From Planctomycetales bacterium (GTDB taxonomy: Bacteria > Planctomycetota > Planctomycetia > Pirellulales > Pirellulaceae), in NCBI GenBank assembly GCA_020426845.1, contig JAGQPF010000480.1:1-53364 (forward strand): DNA of 53,364 nt. The letters are read 5' to 3'. The notes beneath the pieces are model-generated. The model did not search any database, was not told where the DNA came from, and saw only the letters and a program-made list of their open reading frames with translations. Below, in pieces: positions 33,700-43,231 of the stretch. The position numbers and the translations under genes were made by a program. Position 1 is the first letter of the stretch; each line of letters starts with the position of its first letter.

Positions 33700-35576
33700 T
33701 TGCTGATCATCAATTCGGTGGCGCGCGGCATGATCTGCGCAAGGCCAGGCGACTGTTTCAAATCGTGTTGCTTGACGGCCTTCAAGAATGCCGCCTGCTC
33801 CGCCTTCAATCGAGGCACCAGGTTCTGCCAGACAACGTGAGGAATCAACGTGTCGTCGCCGCAGCGAGCCGCGACCTTCACCAGCGTGCCAACCGTCTCT
33901 AGCGCTTCCAGCTTGGGCGCCGCAATCGCGAGCTGCAGCAACACATCACGGCTGTCGTCCTCGAGACACGCCTGCAGTTGCTTGCCGACCGCCGGCGCCG
34001 CCTTGCCGGCATTGCCCAGTCCGCGAATCGTCCACGCCCGGAACGTCGGGTCCGCGTGCTGCAACATCTCCAGCGCGAACGGCTCGCGCAGTTCGCCGCC
34101 GGCCACGAGCACCCACAGCGCCGCCAGGCTTTGGCGCCGTGAGCCGCCGGATCGCGCGAGCGTCTCCAATCGAGGCGTTAGAAAACTCCGCTGCTCTCCC
34201 TCTCGGCTCATCAGTCGTTCGGAGAGGATCCGCTGCGCCAGATCGCGAATCAGCCCGTTGCCCGAGGCCAGACGCTCGAGCAACTGCTCATCCGTCTCGT
34301 TGCCAAGGTTGAATTTCGCAGCCCGCGGGGTGTTTTGGTAACGAATGCGATACAACCGCCCCTGCCCCCGATCGATCCCCTCGGGATCGCGACGCGCGTC
34401 CTGATAGCAGTGGTAGCGGTCGTACCAGTCCAACACATAGAGGCACCCGTCAGGTCCCGTTTTCTGAGCCACCGGCATGAACCACGCGTCGTTGGCGCTG
34501 AGGAAGTCGGGGTGTCCCTTGCCGAAGTAGGTGGAGCCGCGACGTTCCAGCGAGTCGACGTTCAGGCAATTCCCATGGATGTTGCCCATATACAGTCGCT
34601 GACGATACTCCTCGGGATAGGCGTCACTATCGTAATAGTGAATGCCGCAGTAGGCCGCCTTCTGGTGTTTATGCTTGACGATCGAATCGATCTTCCACGT
34701 GAACGGAGGATAGGGTCCGCCCTGACGATGGTAGTAGCCGCTTTCGGTCAGGTGCCAGAGATGGTCGATCACGCAGGCACTGACAAAGGCGCTGCCTTCG
34801 GTGTCGAAGGCGACTCCCCACGGATTACTGGTGCCCTCGCAAAACAACTGAAACTCGCGCGTCAGCGGATGCACGCGGAACAACGCACAGGTGAACTTGA
34901 ACTCCTTGCCTTGGTGCCGCACATGGCTGTGATTGAAGACGCCGTTGAGTCCGTACAGCCAGCCGTCGGGGCCCCAGGTCAGTGAGTTCGGCAATTCATG
35001 CGTGTCGGTGCGACCGAATCCGCTGACGATCACTTCTCGTTGATCGGCCTTCAGATCACCATCGGTGTCCTTCAGCAACAACAGGTCGGGGGCATTCGCA
35101 ACCCAGACGCCTCCATGACCGACGGCGATCCCCGACGGAATGTTCAAGCCGGTGGCAAACACGGTGACTTTGTCGACGGCGCCGTCCGAGTCGGTGTCTT
35201 CCAACACCTTGATGCGATCCTTGCCCTCGCCGGGTGAGGAGCGAGGGTACTCGACGCTTTCGGTGACCCAGATCCGCCCTTGCTCGTCAAAAGTCATCGC
35301 GACAGGATTGATCAGCTGCGGCTCGCTGGCCACCACTTCGACGGTGAAGCCCTCGGGCACCGTCATTTTCTTAATGGCCTCAGCCGGTGAGAGCGCGGGT
35401 CCGGGGGGCGACGTCTGGCCTTGAGGGATCTTCTGGGCCATCGCCTCGGGCAACATGCCCCCGATCGTGCCCGCGATAAACACCGCGACGGCAAGGGGCA
35501 CGAGGACGGAGGGAAGGTGAAGAGGCCGTTGGAAAACACCTGCCCCGGCAATCGGCGCCGCGTTTTTCTGCATCAT
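33696..35576 (-). CDS. PVC-type membrane-bound dehydrogenase (TIGR02604-like beta-propeller)
   Basis: From the ATG at 35576 (second ATG at 35573) the product has 626 aa with a signal anchor (VLVPLAVAVFIAGTIGGMLPEAMAQ). Residues ~85-420 form the beta-propeller of the planctomycete/verrucomicrobial dehydrogenase domain: GFTVEVVASEP, INPVAMTFDEQGRIWVTES, IPSGIAVGHGGVWVANAPD, HELPNSLTWGPDGWLYGLNG and NPWGVAFDTEGSAF. Strands carry the D-x-D-x-DG calcium-type turns (DTDSDG, DTDGD). The C-terminal ~200 residues are HEAT-like. It overlaps the cytochrome gene by 4 bp. Its substrate is unknown; sugars or aldoses are often suggested. A repeat supplies the first ~19 codons (MMQKNAAPIAGAGVFQRPL), so the start is less certain. 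Confidence 0.9.
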   Translation of the reverse strand: MMQKNAAPIAGAGVFQRPLHLPSVLVPLAVAVFIAGTIGGMLPEAMAQKIPQGQTSPPGPALSPAEAIKKMTVPEGFTVEVVASEPQLINPVAMTFDEQGRIWVTESVEYPRSSPGEGKDRIKVLEDTDSDGAVDKVTVFATGLNIPSGIAVGHGGVWVANAPDLLLLKDTDGDLKADQREVIVSGFGRTDTHELPNSLTWGPDGWLYGLNGVFNHSHVRHQGKEFKFTCALFRVHPLTREFQLFCEGTSNPWGVAFDTEGSAFVSACVIDHLWHLTESGYYHRQGGPYPPFTWKIDSIVKHKHQKAAYCGIHYYDSDAYPEEYRQRLYMGNIHGNCLNVDSLERRGSTYFGKGHPDFLSANDAWFMPVAQKTGPDGCLYVLDWYDRYHCYQDARRDPEGIDRGQGRLYRIRYQNTPRAAKFNLGNETDEQLLERLASGNGLIRDLAQRILSERLMSREGEQRSFLTPRLETLARSGGSRRQSLAALWVLVAGGELREPFALEMLQHADPTFRAWTIRGLGNAGKAAPAVGKQLQACLEDDSRDVLLQLAIAAPKLEALETVGTLVKVAARCGDDTLIPHVVWQNLVPRLKAEQAAFLKAVKQHDLKQSPGLAQIMPRATELMISK

Positions 35577-35620
35577 GGAGGCAGTTCCGATTGCGAGTGG
35601 GGACTTATTTAACAGGCTGT
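35523..35620. repeat. Dispersed ~100-bp repeat over the 5' end of the dehydrogenase gene
   Basis: Full copy of the family also at 21466-21567 and 7498-7582. Outer arms: AGGCCGTTGGAAAAC and TATTTAACAGGCTGT; inner arms: CCCCGGCAATCGG and TTCCGATTGCG. The right part lies in the intergenic space and the left part is translated as the start of the dehydrogenase signal region on the minus strand. Confidence 0.75.
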
Positions 35621-36083
35621 GGGGGCGAAGATGCCGGCGGCGAACATGCCGGCTCCGCGTTGCACACATAGATGGCTCGCGATCGGGTAACAGGGTGAGC
35701 GGGTAAACCGAGGCGGAAACAGGTCTGATCCGGGCACAGCGGACCAACCAACCGGACTGCCTTCACGGTGGGGAGTGAAAAGGGGGAAGTCGCAATGTCG
35801 GAAGTTTTCCACCACCTCGGCGCTCTTTGAATTATCAATCGAGCGTCACTGGGTCTCAAGTGGTCGTCCGGCGACTGCCCTTGGGCAGAAAAGAGTGGAA
35901 TGGCTTGGAGTTACCGCGTCTCTCTGGCATAATTGGAGACGCCCGGGACCAAGGGGAATGGACTGTCCAATGGGCAGGATCGCTTCGATGACAAGGTCCC
36001 TTCCCCTCCATTGCGCCAATCCATTGCACTGCGTCCGACTATTCGAGCAAGCTGATCAACAGCTCCGACTTCCAGGGACCCCG
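35577..36083. other. 507-bp divergent intergenic region
   Basis: The left 44 bp belong to the repeat 35523-35620. The middle carries no coding signal; the in-frame extension upstream of the lipoprotein start lacks an RBS. A GATGCCGGCGGCGAACATGCC stretch near 35630 has two GATGCC/CATGCCGGC half-repeats. Possible sigma-70-type elements are at 35905-35933. Confidence 0.5.
35905..35933 (+). promoter_or_regulatory. Possible promoter for the Met-rich lipoprotein gene
   Basis: TTGGAG (35905-35910) and CATAAT (35928-35933) are separated by 17 bp. The -10 matches TATAAT at 5 of 6 positions; the -35 is weak (3 of 6). The start codon is 150 bp downstream. Confidence 0.3.
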
Positions 36084-38267
36084 ATGAAACGCACACTCGC
36101 TTTGCTGCTGTCGTTTTCCGCCTCGTTCGCCATCGCCTCCTTCACGGGCTGTGGCGGGGGCGACGACTACAACGTCGCTCAGAATTCCAGCTCCAGCGAC
36201 ACGGGCAGCAGCAGCACGCCGACCCCGAGCTCCTCGTCCAGCAGCGCTCCGAGCAGTTCGCCGGCGGCCGACAGCGGCAGCGACGCGGGCATGTCCATGA
36301 GCCCCGAGATGATGGGGCCGCCCCCCGGCAGCGATAACATGGACATGAGTCCGGAGATGGAAATGTCGCCCGAGATGATGGGCGGGGGCGCCGCAGACAT
36401 GGATATGGCGATGAGCCCCGAGATGGAGATGTCGCCCGAGATGATGGGCGGCGGCGCTGCGGGCATGGAAATGTCGCCCGAGATGGAGATGTCGCCCGAG
36501 ATGATGGGCGACGGCATGGGAGGTATGGGAGGCGGCGGCGGACGCCGCAATCAGGCGCCGGCCAACTACCGCGACCATGGCCTGTCGCTGCTCAAGGCGG
36601 GCAACGAAAAGGACGGCATGCTGTTCGTGCTGGCTCACAATCTGATCGAGCGAGAGGACGCCGCCAATTTCGCGGGGTTCGCTTGGGCGCCGTCGCTGGT
36701 GGAGCCACGCATGGCGCTCCGCTGGGGCGTCGGTGTGGATTTGGCCAAGCCGTTTGAAGGCGACGCGAAACCGATTGGCAGCGGCTTGCCGGCTGCCTTG
36801 AAGCGAGGCGCGAACACTTCGGGTCGAAAGCGACGCGGTCGTGGCGGTAACGACGGCGTGGGCGGCATGAGCGGCGACTCGGGCGCCATGGAAATGTCGG
36901 ACGGCATGGGCGACATGAGCAGCGAAGGCATGATGGGCATGGGCTCGGGATCGGGATCGGGCGGCGGACCCCGCGGCTCCGACCCGCTGCTGGACAAATA
37001 CACCGGTGACTTCGGCAAACAGTTTGTCAGCCGGCTTCGCGAGCGAGCGGAGTCGGGCGCCTACGGTCAGCTGCTGACCGGTCTTGCCCCGCAACGTCGC
37101 AACGGCCGGGGCGGCGGTGGCGGTGGCGGCATGGGTGGAATGGACGGCATGGATGGCATGATGGACAGCAGCATGATGATGGGCGGCGACTCCGGTGGGG
37201 CTGGCCCCGGCCGCGGCCGGCCCAAGCCCAATGCCTCCGGCGCCAAACAGCTGCTGCCGGGCGTGATGATGGTCGGCCAGGGCGACCCCAAAGAGCTGCT
37301 CGAAAAGGCGCGACAAGAGGGCCTCGACCTGCTGGCCGTGTTTGACGTCGCCGTTAGCGAGTCCACGCGGACCAAAATCGTCACCAACGACAATTCGCTT
37401 CGCATCTACGATGTGAAGACCGGCGAGCCGCTGGTCAACGCCGAGGGCCGGCCCGCCCAAACCAAGAAGTTGAACAACATCAAGACCGAACAGGCGCGAG
37501 AGGACGAGAAGAAAGCCGATCCGGTCGAAGAGACGCTCGACCAACTGTTCGCAATCATCGACCCCACCGTCAACCTGGTCCCGATTCCCGCCGGACTGAC
37601 CTCCGCCGGCGTGCTCAATCGCGCCCGAGTGCTGCTCGGGCAGTCGACCTCGAATCCGATCCCCGTGCTGCACGAACTCACCTACTACTTCAACCGCCAG
37701 CTGCTGGCTCCCGAGCACATGGCGATCGGCTTCCAGAAGCTGATCGGCTCCGAACGGGGCGCCACGCTCGCCAGCGGCACGCTCGAACAGCGCATGGACT
37801 TGGTCACGACGCTGCTTCCCGATCCGCCGAAGCTGGCGGGCGCAGCAGAGGAAAAACCCGTTCCCGCCGCCGGTGGGAACAACGGCGGTGCGAGCAAAGG
37901 AAGTGCGAACAGCGGCGCAGCAGTCCCGACCACTTCCTCGGGGCCGGCAGGCTCACCCAGCAATCCGCAAGACGTTGTGAAGGCCCTGCAAGGTCGTTGG
38001 AAGTTCCCTGGCTCTAGACGTGAATTCAAATCACCCCTCGGTAAACCAGTAATCGTAACCGAGGACCCGGCTGACATCGAGTTCAAGGGCAACCAAGTGT
38101 TGTTTCATGCTCCGGGAGAGGAAACGAAGTCGCGTGCCTATTCCGTCGAAATGCGAACTGGCGGATTTGTTCTCATTTGTGATGGCGATCCAGCAGATTG
38201 CGAGTTGTCGGGCAACAAGTTGAACATGAAAATCGGCCATAGCGAGCTAGATTTCACCAAGCAATAG
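36084..38267 (+). CDS. Lipoprotein with Met-rich (MSPEM) tandem repeats
   Basis: The ATG at 36084 gives 727 aa. A lipoprotein signal peptide ends in SFTGC, with Cys23 to be lipidated. A Ser-rich linker follows, then ~65 residues of repeats dominated by M-S-P-E-M, M-E-M and GGG motifs (residues ~70-145), and a second Gly/Met-rich stretch around residues 255-310 and 350-375. Between them the protein is alpha/beta-like (YRDHGLSLLKAGNEKDGMLFVLAHNL). The C-terminal ~95 residues (LQGRWKFPG, EDPADIEFKGNQVLFHA, LICDGDPADCEL) are like the TIGR03067/DUF-type lipocalin-like domains of planctomycetes. Methionine-rich repeats can bind Cu(I) or Ag(I), as in CopA/CusB-type proteins, but this is only suggestive. 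I do not recognise the family. Confidence 0.7.
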   Translation: MKRTLALLLSFSASFAIASFTGCGGGDDYNVAQNSSSSDTGSSSTPTPSSSSSSAPSSSPAADSGSDAGMSMSPEMMGPPPGSDNMDMSPEMEMSPEMMGGGAADMDMAMSPEMEMSPEMMGGGAAGMEMSPEMEMSPEMMGDGMGGMGGGGGRRNQAPANYRDHGLSLLKAGNEKDGMLFVLAHNLIEREDAANFAGFAWAPSLVEPRMALRWGVGVDLAKPFEGDAKPIGSGLPAALKRGANTSGRKRRGRGGNDGVGGMSGDSGAMEMSDGMGDMSSEGMMGMGSGSGSGGGPRGSDPLLDKYTGDFGKQFVSRLRERAESGAYGQLLTGLAPQRRNGRGGGGGGGMGGMDGMDGMMDSSMMMGGDSGGAGPGRGRPKPNASGAKQLLPGVMMVGQGDPKELLEKARQEGLDLLAVFDVAVSESTRTKIVTNDNSLRIYDVKTGEPLVNAEGRPAQTKKLNNIKTEQAREDEKKADPVEETLDQLFAIIDPTVNLVPIPAGLTSAGVLNRARVLLGQSTSNPIPVLHELTYYFNRQLLAPEHMAIGFQKLIGSERGATLASGTLEQRMDLVTTLLPDPPKLAGAAEEKPVPAAGGNNGGASKGSANSGAAVPTTSSGPAGSPSNPQDVVKALQGRWKFPGSRREFKSPLGKPVIVTEDPADIEFKGNQVLFHAPGEETKSRAYSVEMRTGGFVLICDGDPADCELSGNKLNMKIGHSELDFTKQ

Positions 38268-38300
38268 AAGCAGAGACCTCGTTGCCCGCCCTGCCACGCC

Positions 38301-39425
38301 ATGAAGATTGAACAGATCGAGGCCATCCCCTGCCGAATCCCGCTCACGCCGGAGCGGCGAATGGTGTCGGCGCTGGGGCGCCACGAAGTGTCCGACTTTG
38401 TGTTGGTGCGTCTGCGGACCGACACCGGCGCCGAGGGAGTCGGCGAGGCGACCGTCACGCCTCGCTGGAGCGGCGAGACCGCCTGGAGCGTCGAGGCGCT
38501 GATCACCAGGCTATTTGGCCCCGCCTTGCACGGCGTCGAAGTGGCCGACTTGGCCGAGATCAACCGCCGCATGGACGCATTGGCCGTCTACAACTGGTTT
38601 GCCAAGTCCGCCATCGAGATGGCCTGCTGGGACGTCCTGGGGCGTGATCGAGGCCAGCCCGTGTTCGAGCTGCTAGGCGGCGCCAAGCGCCCGCTGGAGG
38701 TAGTGAACCGCTTCTCGATGGGCGCCTATGACGTCGAGCGCGCTTCGCGGCGCGCGGGCGAGCTCGTCGAGCAGGGCTTCCGCACCATCAAGGTCAAGGT
38801 CGGCGGCGTGGTCGACGAAGATGTCGCTCGCGTGGAAGCCGTCCGTGCCGCCGCGGGGGACGAAATACTGCTGACGGTGGATGCCAATGGTGGCTGGAGC
38901 CTGACACAGGCGTTGGAGGCGATACCCCGCCTGCAATCGCTCAATGTCACGCTGTTCGAACAGCCACTCCAGCGAGGCGACTACACACGTTTGGCGCAAT
39001 TGCGAAACGAGACCGGTTGCCGCATCCTGGCCGACGAAAGCTGCTTCAACTTCATCGAGTGCGAAGAGCTGATCGCTCACCGCTGCTGCGATGCGCTGAC
39101 GGTCTATCCCGGCAAGCATGGCGGCCTCGGGCGCGCGGCTGCGATCACCGCCCGCGCGGGCGAGGCAGGTTTGCCCTGCACCATCGGCTCCAATCTCGAG
39201 TGGGACGTCGGCGCCGCGGCCATGCTGCACTTCATCGTGGCCACCGAGAACGTCCGCATCGAAGAGCTTCCCGGCGACTGTCTCGGTCCCAGCTACCACG
39301 AGCTGTCGATCGCCACCAATCCGATCGTGATCTCCGGCCCCGTATCGGTGTGCCCCAGCGGCCCGGGACTGGGTGTCGACGTGGACTGGGGGCAGGTGGA
39401 GGCAATCCGACTGACGCGAGACTGA
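38301..39425 (+). CDS. Enolase-superfamily (mandelate racemase/muconate lactonizing enzyme) protein
   Basis: The product has 374 aa starting at the ATG at 38301, 33 bp after the lipoprotein stop. The capping domain (residues ~1-125) precedes a TIM barrel. KVKVGG at ~163-168 carries the general-base Lys typical of the MLE/dipeptide-epimerase subgroup, followed by metal ligands Asp (DANGGWS), Glu (FEQPL) and Asp (LADES), and a second Lys in VYPGKHGG. The Lys-x-Lys plus opposing Lys pattern supports the MLE subgroup rather than MR. The specific substrate (cycloisomerase, dipeptide epimerase or o-succinylbenzoate synthase-like) cannot be assigned. Confidence 0.88.
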   Translation: MKIEQIEAIPCRIPLTPERRMVSALGRHEVSDFVLVRLRTDTGAEGVGEATVTPRWSGETAWSVEALITRLFGPALHGVEVADLAEINRRMDALAVYNWFAKSAIEMACWDVLGRDRGQPVFELLGGAKRPLEVVNRFSMGAYDVERASRRAGELVEQGFRTIKVKVGGVVDEDVARVEAVRAAAGDEILLTVDANGGWSLTQALEAIPRLQSLNVTLFEQPLQRGDYTRLAQLRNETGCRILADESCFNFIECEELIAHRCCDALTVYPGKHGGLGRAAAITARAGEAGLPCTIGSNLEWDVGAAAMLHFIVATENVRIEELPGDCLGPSYHELSIATNPIVISGPVSVCPSGPGLGVDVDWGQVEAIRLTRD

Positions 39426-39558
39426 TGTTCGTTCGGAATTCTTTCGCCACTGGAGATTCCTGGCCGGATTGGACCGCAAACGCCGATTCCACTATCATGA
39501 AGTGATCCGGCGGTCGCGGAATTCTAGGTTTCTGCCTGCAACATTTTTCGTGAGTTTC

Positions 39559-40104
39559 ATGAATCCGATGAACGCTCGTCAGAGAACGACGAAAACGCCC
39601 CCAATGTTCTGGGCGTCCCTGGCCATCATCTTTGTGGGCGCAGCGTTTCGCTTCCTCCCCCATGCCTGGAACTTCACGCCGATCGGGGCCATTGCGTTAT
39701 TTGCCGGAGCGACGTTGGCGCCCTGGTACCTGGCGGTGCTCACTCCATTGGCGGCGATGGCGATTAGCGATTCGTTGCTCGGCTTCAATGAATGGACGCC
39801 GGTGGTCTACGCCTGCATGTTGCTGTATGTGGGGCTGGGACGGCTGATCCGCCACACCACGCGGCCCGAGCAAATCCTCGGCGCATCGGTGCTTGGCTCA
39901 GTGCTGTTCTTCCTGATTACCAACTTCGTCTGCTGGTACGCCTATTACCCGCCCACCATCGACGGCCTGCGCAGTTGTTACGTGGCCGCCGTGCCATTCT
40001 TCCGCAACACGCTGCTCAGCGACCTGTTCTTCTCGGCCACGCTGTTCGGGGCCATGCACCTGATCCAACGCCAAATTCCGGCCTACGCCACCGTCCGACG
40101 CTAA
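39559..40104 (+). CDS. Integral membrane protein, DUF6580 family
   Basis: From the ATG at 39559 the product has 181 aa with about five hydrophobic spans (MFWASLAIIFVGAAFRFL, IGAIALFAGATLAPWYLAVL, VVYACMLLYVGLGRLI, ILGASVLGSVLFFLITNF, LLSDLFFSATLFGAMHLI). The motif RFLPHAWNFTPIGAIALFAG near the N-terminus and NFxxWY near the fourth span are typical of DUF6580. The function is unknown; related ECF-like membrane proteins bind small ligands. It is 11 bp before glnE, suggesting co-transcription. The frame to 39469 begins with TTG and lacks an RBS. Confidence 0.82.
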   Translation: MNPMNARQRTTKTPPMFWASLAIIFVGAAFRFLPHAWNFTPIGAIALFAGATLAPWYLAVLTPLAAMAISDSLLGFNEWTPVVYACMLLYVGLGRLIRHTTRPEQILGASVLGSVLFFLITNFVCWYAYYPPTIDGLRSCYVAAVPFFRNTLLSDLFFSATLFGAMHLIQRQIPAYATVRR

Positions 40105-40115
40105 CGACACGGTTC

Positions 40116-43100
40116 ATGGAAATCGAGACGCTGGTAGGCTACCTCGACCATCCTCCGCAAGCGGAGTCGTGGCTGCGCCAACTTGGCCTGCGCGATCTGG
40201 CGCGGTCGCAGGAGATCTTCAAGCGACTCGCCTCGTCCGGTCAGCCCGGCCTGCCCCTCGACCTGCTTGCTCATCTCTGCGGGCAGTTGGAGGAGCTGCT
40301 GCCGTCGCTAAGTGACGCAGACCTGGCACTGAATAATCTGGAGAGATTCATCGCGGCGGCGCGCAGCCCCCTGTCACTTGTCTCGTTGTTTCAACGAGAG
40401 CCCGACGCGCTCCGCACGCTGCTGCAAATCATCTCAACCAGCCAATATCTGGCCGACTTGCTGATCCGCGACCCCGAAGGTCTGGACCTGCTGCGGATGA
40501 CCGAGGGACAGCCAGTGGCAAGACAATTGCTGCTGGACGAGATCTGCGCCGAAGCGGAGGCTCTGGAGGATCCGCAGCAACTCAAGCGATTGCTGCGTCG
40601 CTACAAGCAGCGTGAGACCTTGCGAATTGCCTACGGCGACATCGTTCGCCAGCAGCCCGTGCAAGTGGTCACCCGTCAGATCTCGTACTTAGCTGACGCG
40701 ATTCTAGAGGCGGCGATCCGTTTCGCGCGACGACGCCTCGAAGCCGACCGGGGCCCGGCAACGGTTGGCAAAGGCGAGCCTGCGCGTTTTTGCGCCCTGG
40801 CGCTCGGCAAGCTCGGTGGCGAGGAGTTGAACTATTCAAGTGACATTGACCTGATCTTTCTTGGCGACAGTGGCGCGCGGACGAACGGCCCCAGAGCCAT
40901 CTCGGGCGATGACTTCTTCTCCCGTCTGGCCAAGGAGGTCGTGCGGCTGCTGACGGAAAGCACCGAGCACGGCGCGGCATACCGCGTCGACTTGCGGCTC
41001 AGGCCGCACGGAGACCAAGGGCCGTTGGTGATGTCGTTCGACGCCGCCCAACGCTACTACGATGTCAGCGGCCGCACCTGGGAGCGACAAGCGTTTGTCA
41101 AGGCAAGGACCTGCGCGGGCGACAAGGCCGCCGGCGACGAGTTCATTGCCCGGCTGCAGCCCTGGATCTACCAGCGCTATCTGAGCCGCGCGGACATCTC
41201 CGGCATCAAAGCGCTGAAGCGAAAGATCGAGCGACGCGCCGAACAAGCCTACGTTCGCGACCTGAAAACCGGCCATGGAGGCATTCGCGACATCGAGTTC
41301 GTCATTCAGTTTCTGCAACTGCTCAACGGCGGCGATCTGCCCGGCTTGCGAACGGGCAATACGCTGGAGGCAATCCGCGAGTTGGAGTCAGCCGGCTGCC
41401 TGACCATGCAGGAACGCACGCTGCTGGAGGAGAACTACGCGATGCTTCGCAAGGTCGAGCATCGACTGCAGATCATGTTTGACCTGCAGACGCATCGGCT
41501 GCCGTCATCGCCGGGCGAAACATCGCGGCTCGCCAAGCGGATGGGGTTTCGCGACGTGGGCGGACGCACCGCGCTGGAGCTGTTTGATGAGGAGCTCCAG
41601 CGCCGCACCACTGTCAATCGGCAGATTCTGGACCACCTTTTGCACGACGCGTTCGTCGATGACGAGTCCGCCGATCCGATTATGGATCTGGTGCTCGACC
41701 CGGCGCCCGAGCCGGCGCGCATCGAAACATTGCTGAGTCGATTTGGCTTTCGAGACGTGCCCGAAGCGTACCGCCGTCTGTTGGAGCTGAGCGAGGAGCG
41801 AATTCCGTTTCTCTCGACACGCCGCTGCCGCCACTTCCTCGCCGCCATCGCTCCGCGTCTGCTGGAAGCGGTCGGGACGACTCCCGACCCCGATGGCGCC
41901 TTGTTGCGACTCAGCCTTGTCAGCGACTCCCTGGGCGGCAAGGGCGTGCTATGGGAGCTGTTCAGCTACAGCCCGCCCACACTGCAGCTCTACGTCCGGC
42001 TGTGCGCCGCGGGCGACTACCTGACGGGCATCTTGACTGCCCAGCCCGGAATGATCGACGAGCTGATGGACTCGTTGGTGCTCGACCGACTCCCGGAGCT
42101 GACGACGCTGCAGCGTCAATTGGAAGATGTTTGCCGCGGCGCCGCCGACCTGGACCCCATCTTGCTGAGCTTCAAAAGCCTTCAGCATCTGCGTGTGGGG
42201 GTGCGAGACGTGCTGGGCAAGAACGACGTCCAACATTCGCACGCGGCTCTGTCGGATGTGGCCGAAGTGATCCTCGAACGAGCGACCCGGCACGAGCTGG
42301 CAAAACTTGTGGAGAAGCACGGCGAGCCGATGCTGGCCAATTCGACGCGACCCTGCGAATTCATGATTCTCGCGCTTGGCAAGCTAGGCGGGCGAGAGCC
42401 CAACTACCACAGCGATCTCGACATCATCTTCCTCTACGAGGGCAACGGTCAAACGCAACCCCGTGGCCGCGGTCAGCGTGAGACAACCAATCAGCACTTC
42501 TTCAGTCAGCTCGGACAGCGAATCATCAAGCGAATGACGCAACTGGGAGCGACCGGTCGGCTCTATGAAGTGGACTCGCGGCTGCGCCCCAACGGAGCCA
42601 GCGGCGCACTGGCTGTCTCGCTCCACAATTTTCAATCGTACTTCGAGAACACCGCGGAGCTTTGGGAACGCCAGGCATTGTGCAAGGCCAGGGTCGTGTT
42701 CGGGACGGACGCCGGCCGTGAGCGGACGATGCACGCCGTGCGAATGGCCCAGTTCAACCAACCCTGGCGGCCCGGAGACAGCCGCGAGATCCTCGAAATG
42801 CGTTCCCGCACGGAAGACGGCGCCGGCGAACACAACTTGAAACGGGCGCCCGGCGGCACAATGGATGTCGAATTCTTCACCCAGCGTCTGCAATTGGAAT
42901 ACGGTCAGCAGCATCCCGAGATCCTGAGCCCCAACACGCTCGAAGCGCTCCAGCAACTCGACGACGCCTCGTTGTTGCCGCACGACGACGCCGAGGCGTT
43001 GGCGGACGCGTATCGCTTCCTGCGAAAGGTGGAGGCGCGATTGCGGCTGTTGAACACGGCCAAACGTCATGACCTGCCGGCCGATGAGCTCGACATGAAC

Positions 43101-43211
43101 AAACTCGCCTACTTGCTTGACCTTCCCGGCGGAGCTGCCGAGCTCGCCAGCGCCTGCAACCGGCGGATGCGCGACGTGCGCAAGCGATTTCTACGACTCA
43201 TGGGCCACTGA
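40116..43211 (+). CDS. glnE: Bifunctional glutamine synthetase adenylyltransferase/deadenylase
   Basis: The ATG at 40116 gives 1031 aa, near the usual size. Two nucleotidyltransferase halves are each followed by helical regulatory domains. The first has [21 protein letters not shown] (residues ~229-249) and the second [23 protein letters not shown] (~752-774), both with the G-G-x-E/R and D-x-D metal motifs. The N-terminal half removes and the C-terminal half adds AMP on glutamine synthetase in response to PII, tuning nitrogen assimilation. glnA and glnB are not in the window. The frame extends upstream to 39792 but overlaps the DUF6580 gene in another phase. Confidence 0.95.
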   Translation: MEIETLVGYLDHPPQAESWLRQLGLRDLARSQEIFKRLASSGQPGLPLDLLAHLCGQLEELLPSLSDADLALNNLERFIAAARSPLSLVSLFQREPDALRTLLQIISTSQYLADLLIRDPEGLDLLRMTEGQPVARQLLLDEICAEAEALEDPQQLKRLLRRYKQRETLRIAYGDIVRQQPVQVVTRQISYLADAILEAAIRFARRRLEADRGPATVGKGEPARFCALALGKLGGEELNYSSDIDLIFLGDSGARTNGPRAISGDDFFSRLAKEVVRLLTESTEHGAAYRVDLRLRPHGDQGPLVMSFDAAQRYYDVSGRTWERQAFVKARTCAGDKAAGDEFIARLQPWIYQRYLSRADISGIKALKRKIERRAEQAYVRDLKTGHGGIRDIEFVIQFLQLLNGGDLPGLRTGNTLEAIRELESAGCLTMQERTLLEENYAMLRKVEHRLQIMFDLQTHRLPSSPGETSRLAKRMGFRDVGGRTALELFDEELQRRTTVNRQILDHLLHDAFVDDESADPIMDLVLDPAPEPARIETLLSRFGFRDVPEAYRRLLELSEERIPFLSTRRCRHFLAAIAPRLLEAVGTTPDPDGALLRLSLVSDSLGGKGVLWELFSYSPPTLQLYVRLCAAGDYLTGILTAQPGMIDELMDSLVLDRLPELTTLQRQLEDVCRGAADLDPILLSFKSLQHLRVGVRDVLGKNDVQHSHAALSDVAEVILERATRHELAKLVEKHGEPMLANSTRPCEFMILALGKLGGREPNYHSDLDIIFLYEGNGQTQPRGRGQRETTNQHFFSQLGQRIIKRMTQLGATGRLYEVDSRLRPNGASGALAVSLHNFQSYFENTAELWERQALCKARVVFGTDAGRERTMHAVRMAQFNQPWRPGDSREILEMRSRTEDGAGEHNLKRAPGGTMDVEFFTQRLQLEYGQQHPEILSPNTLEALQQLDDASLLPHDDAEALADAYRFLRKVEARLRLLNTAKRHDLPADELDMNKLAYLLDLPGGAAELASACNRRMRDVRKRFLRLMGH

Positions 43212-43231
43212 ACAACCGGCCGGAGCCACTT

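Noticed and set aside
36039-37718. A 559-codon minus-strand frame opposite the Met-rich lipoprotein
   Set aside because: It is the antisense of repeats (His/Ala-rich) with no domain, and the plus strand has a clear lipoprotein signal.
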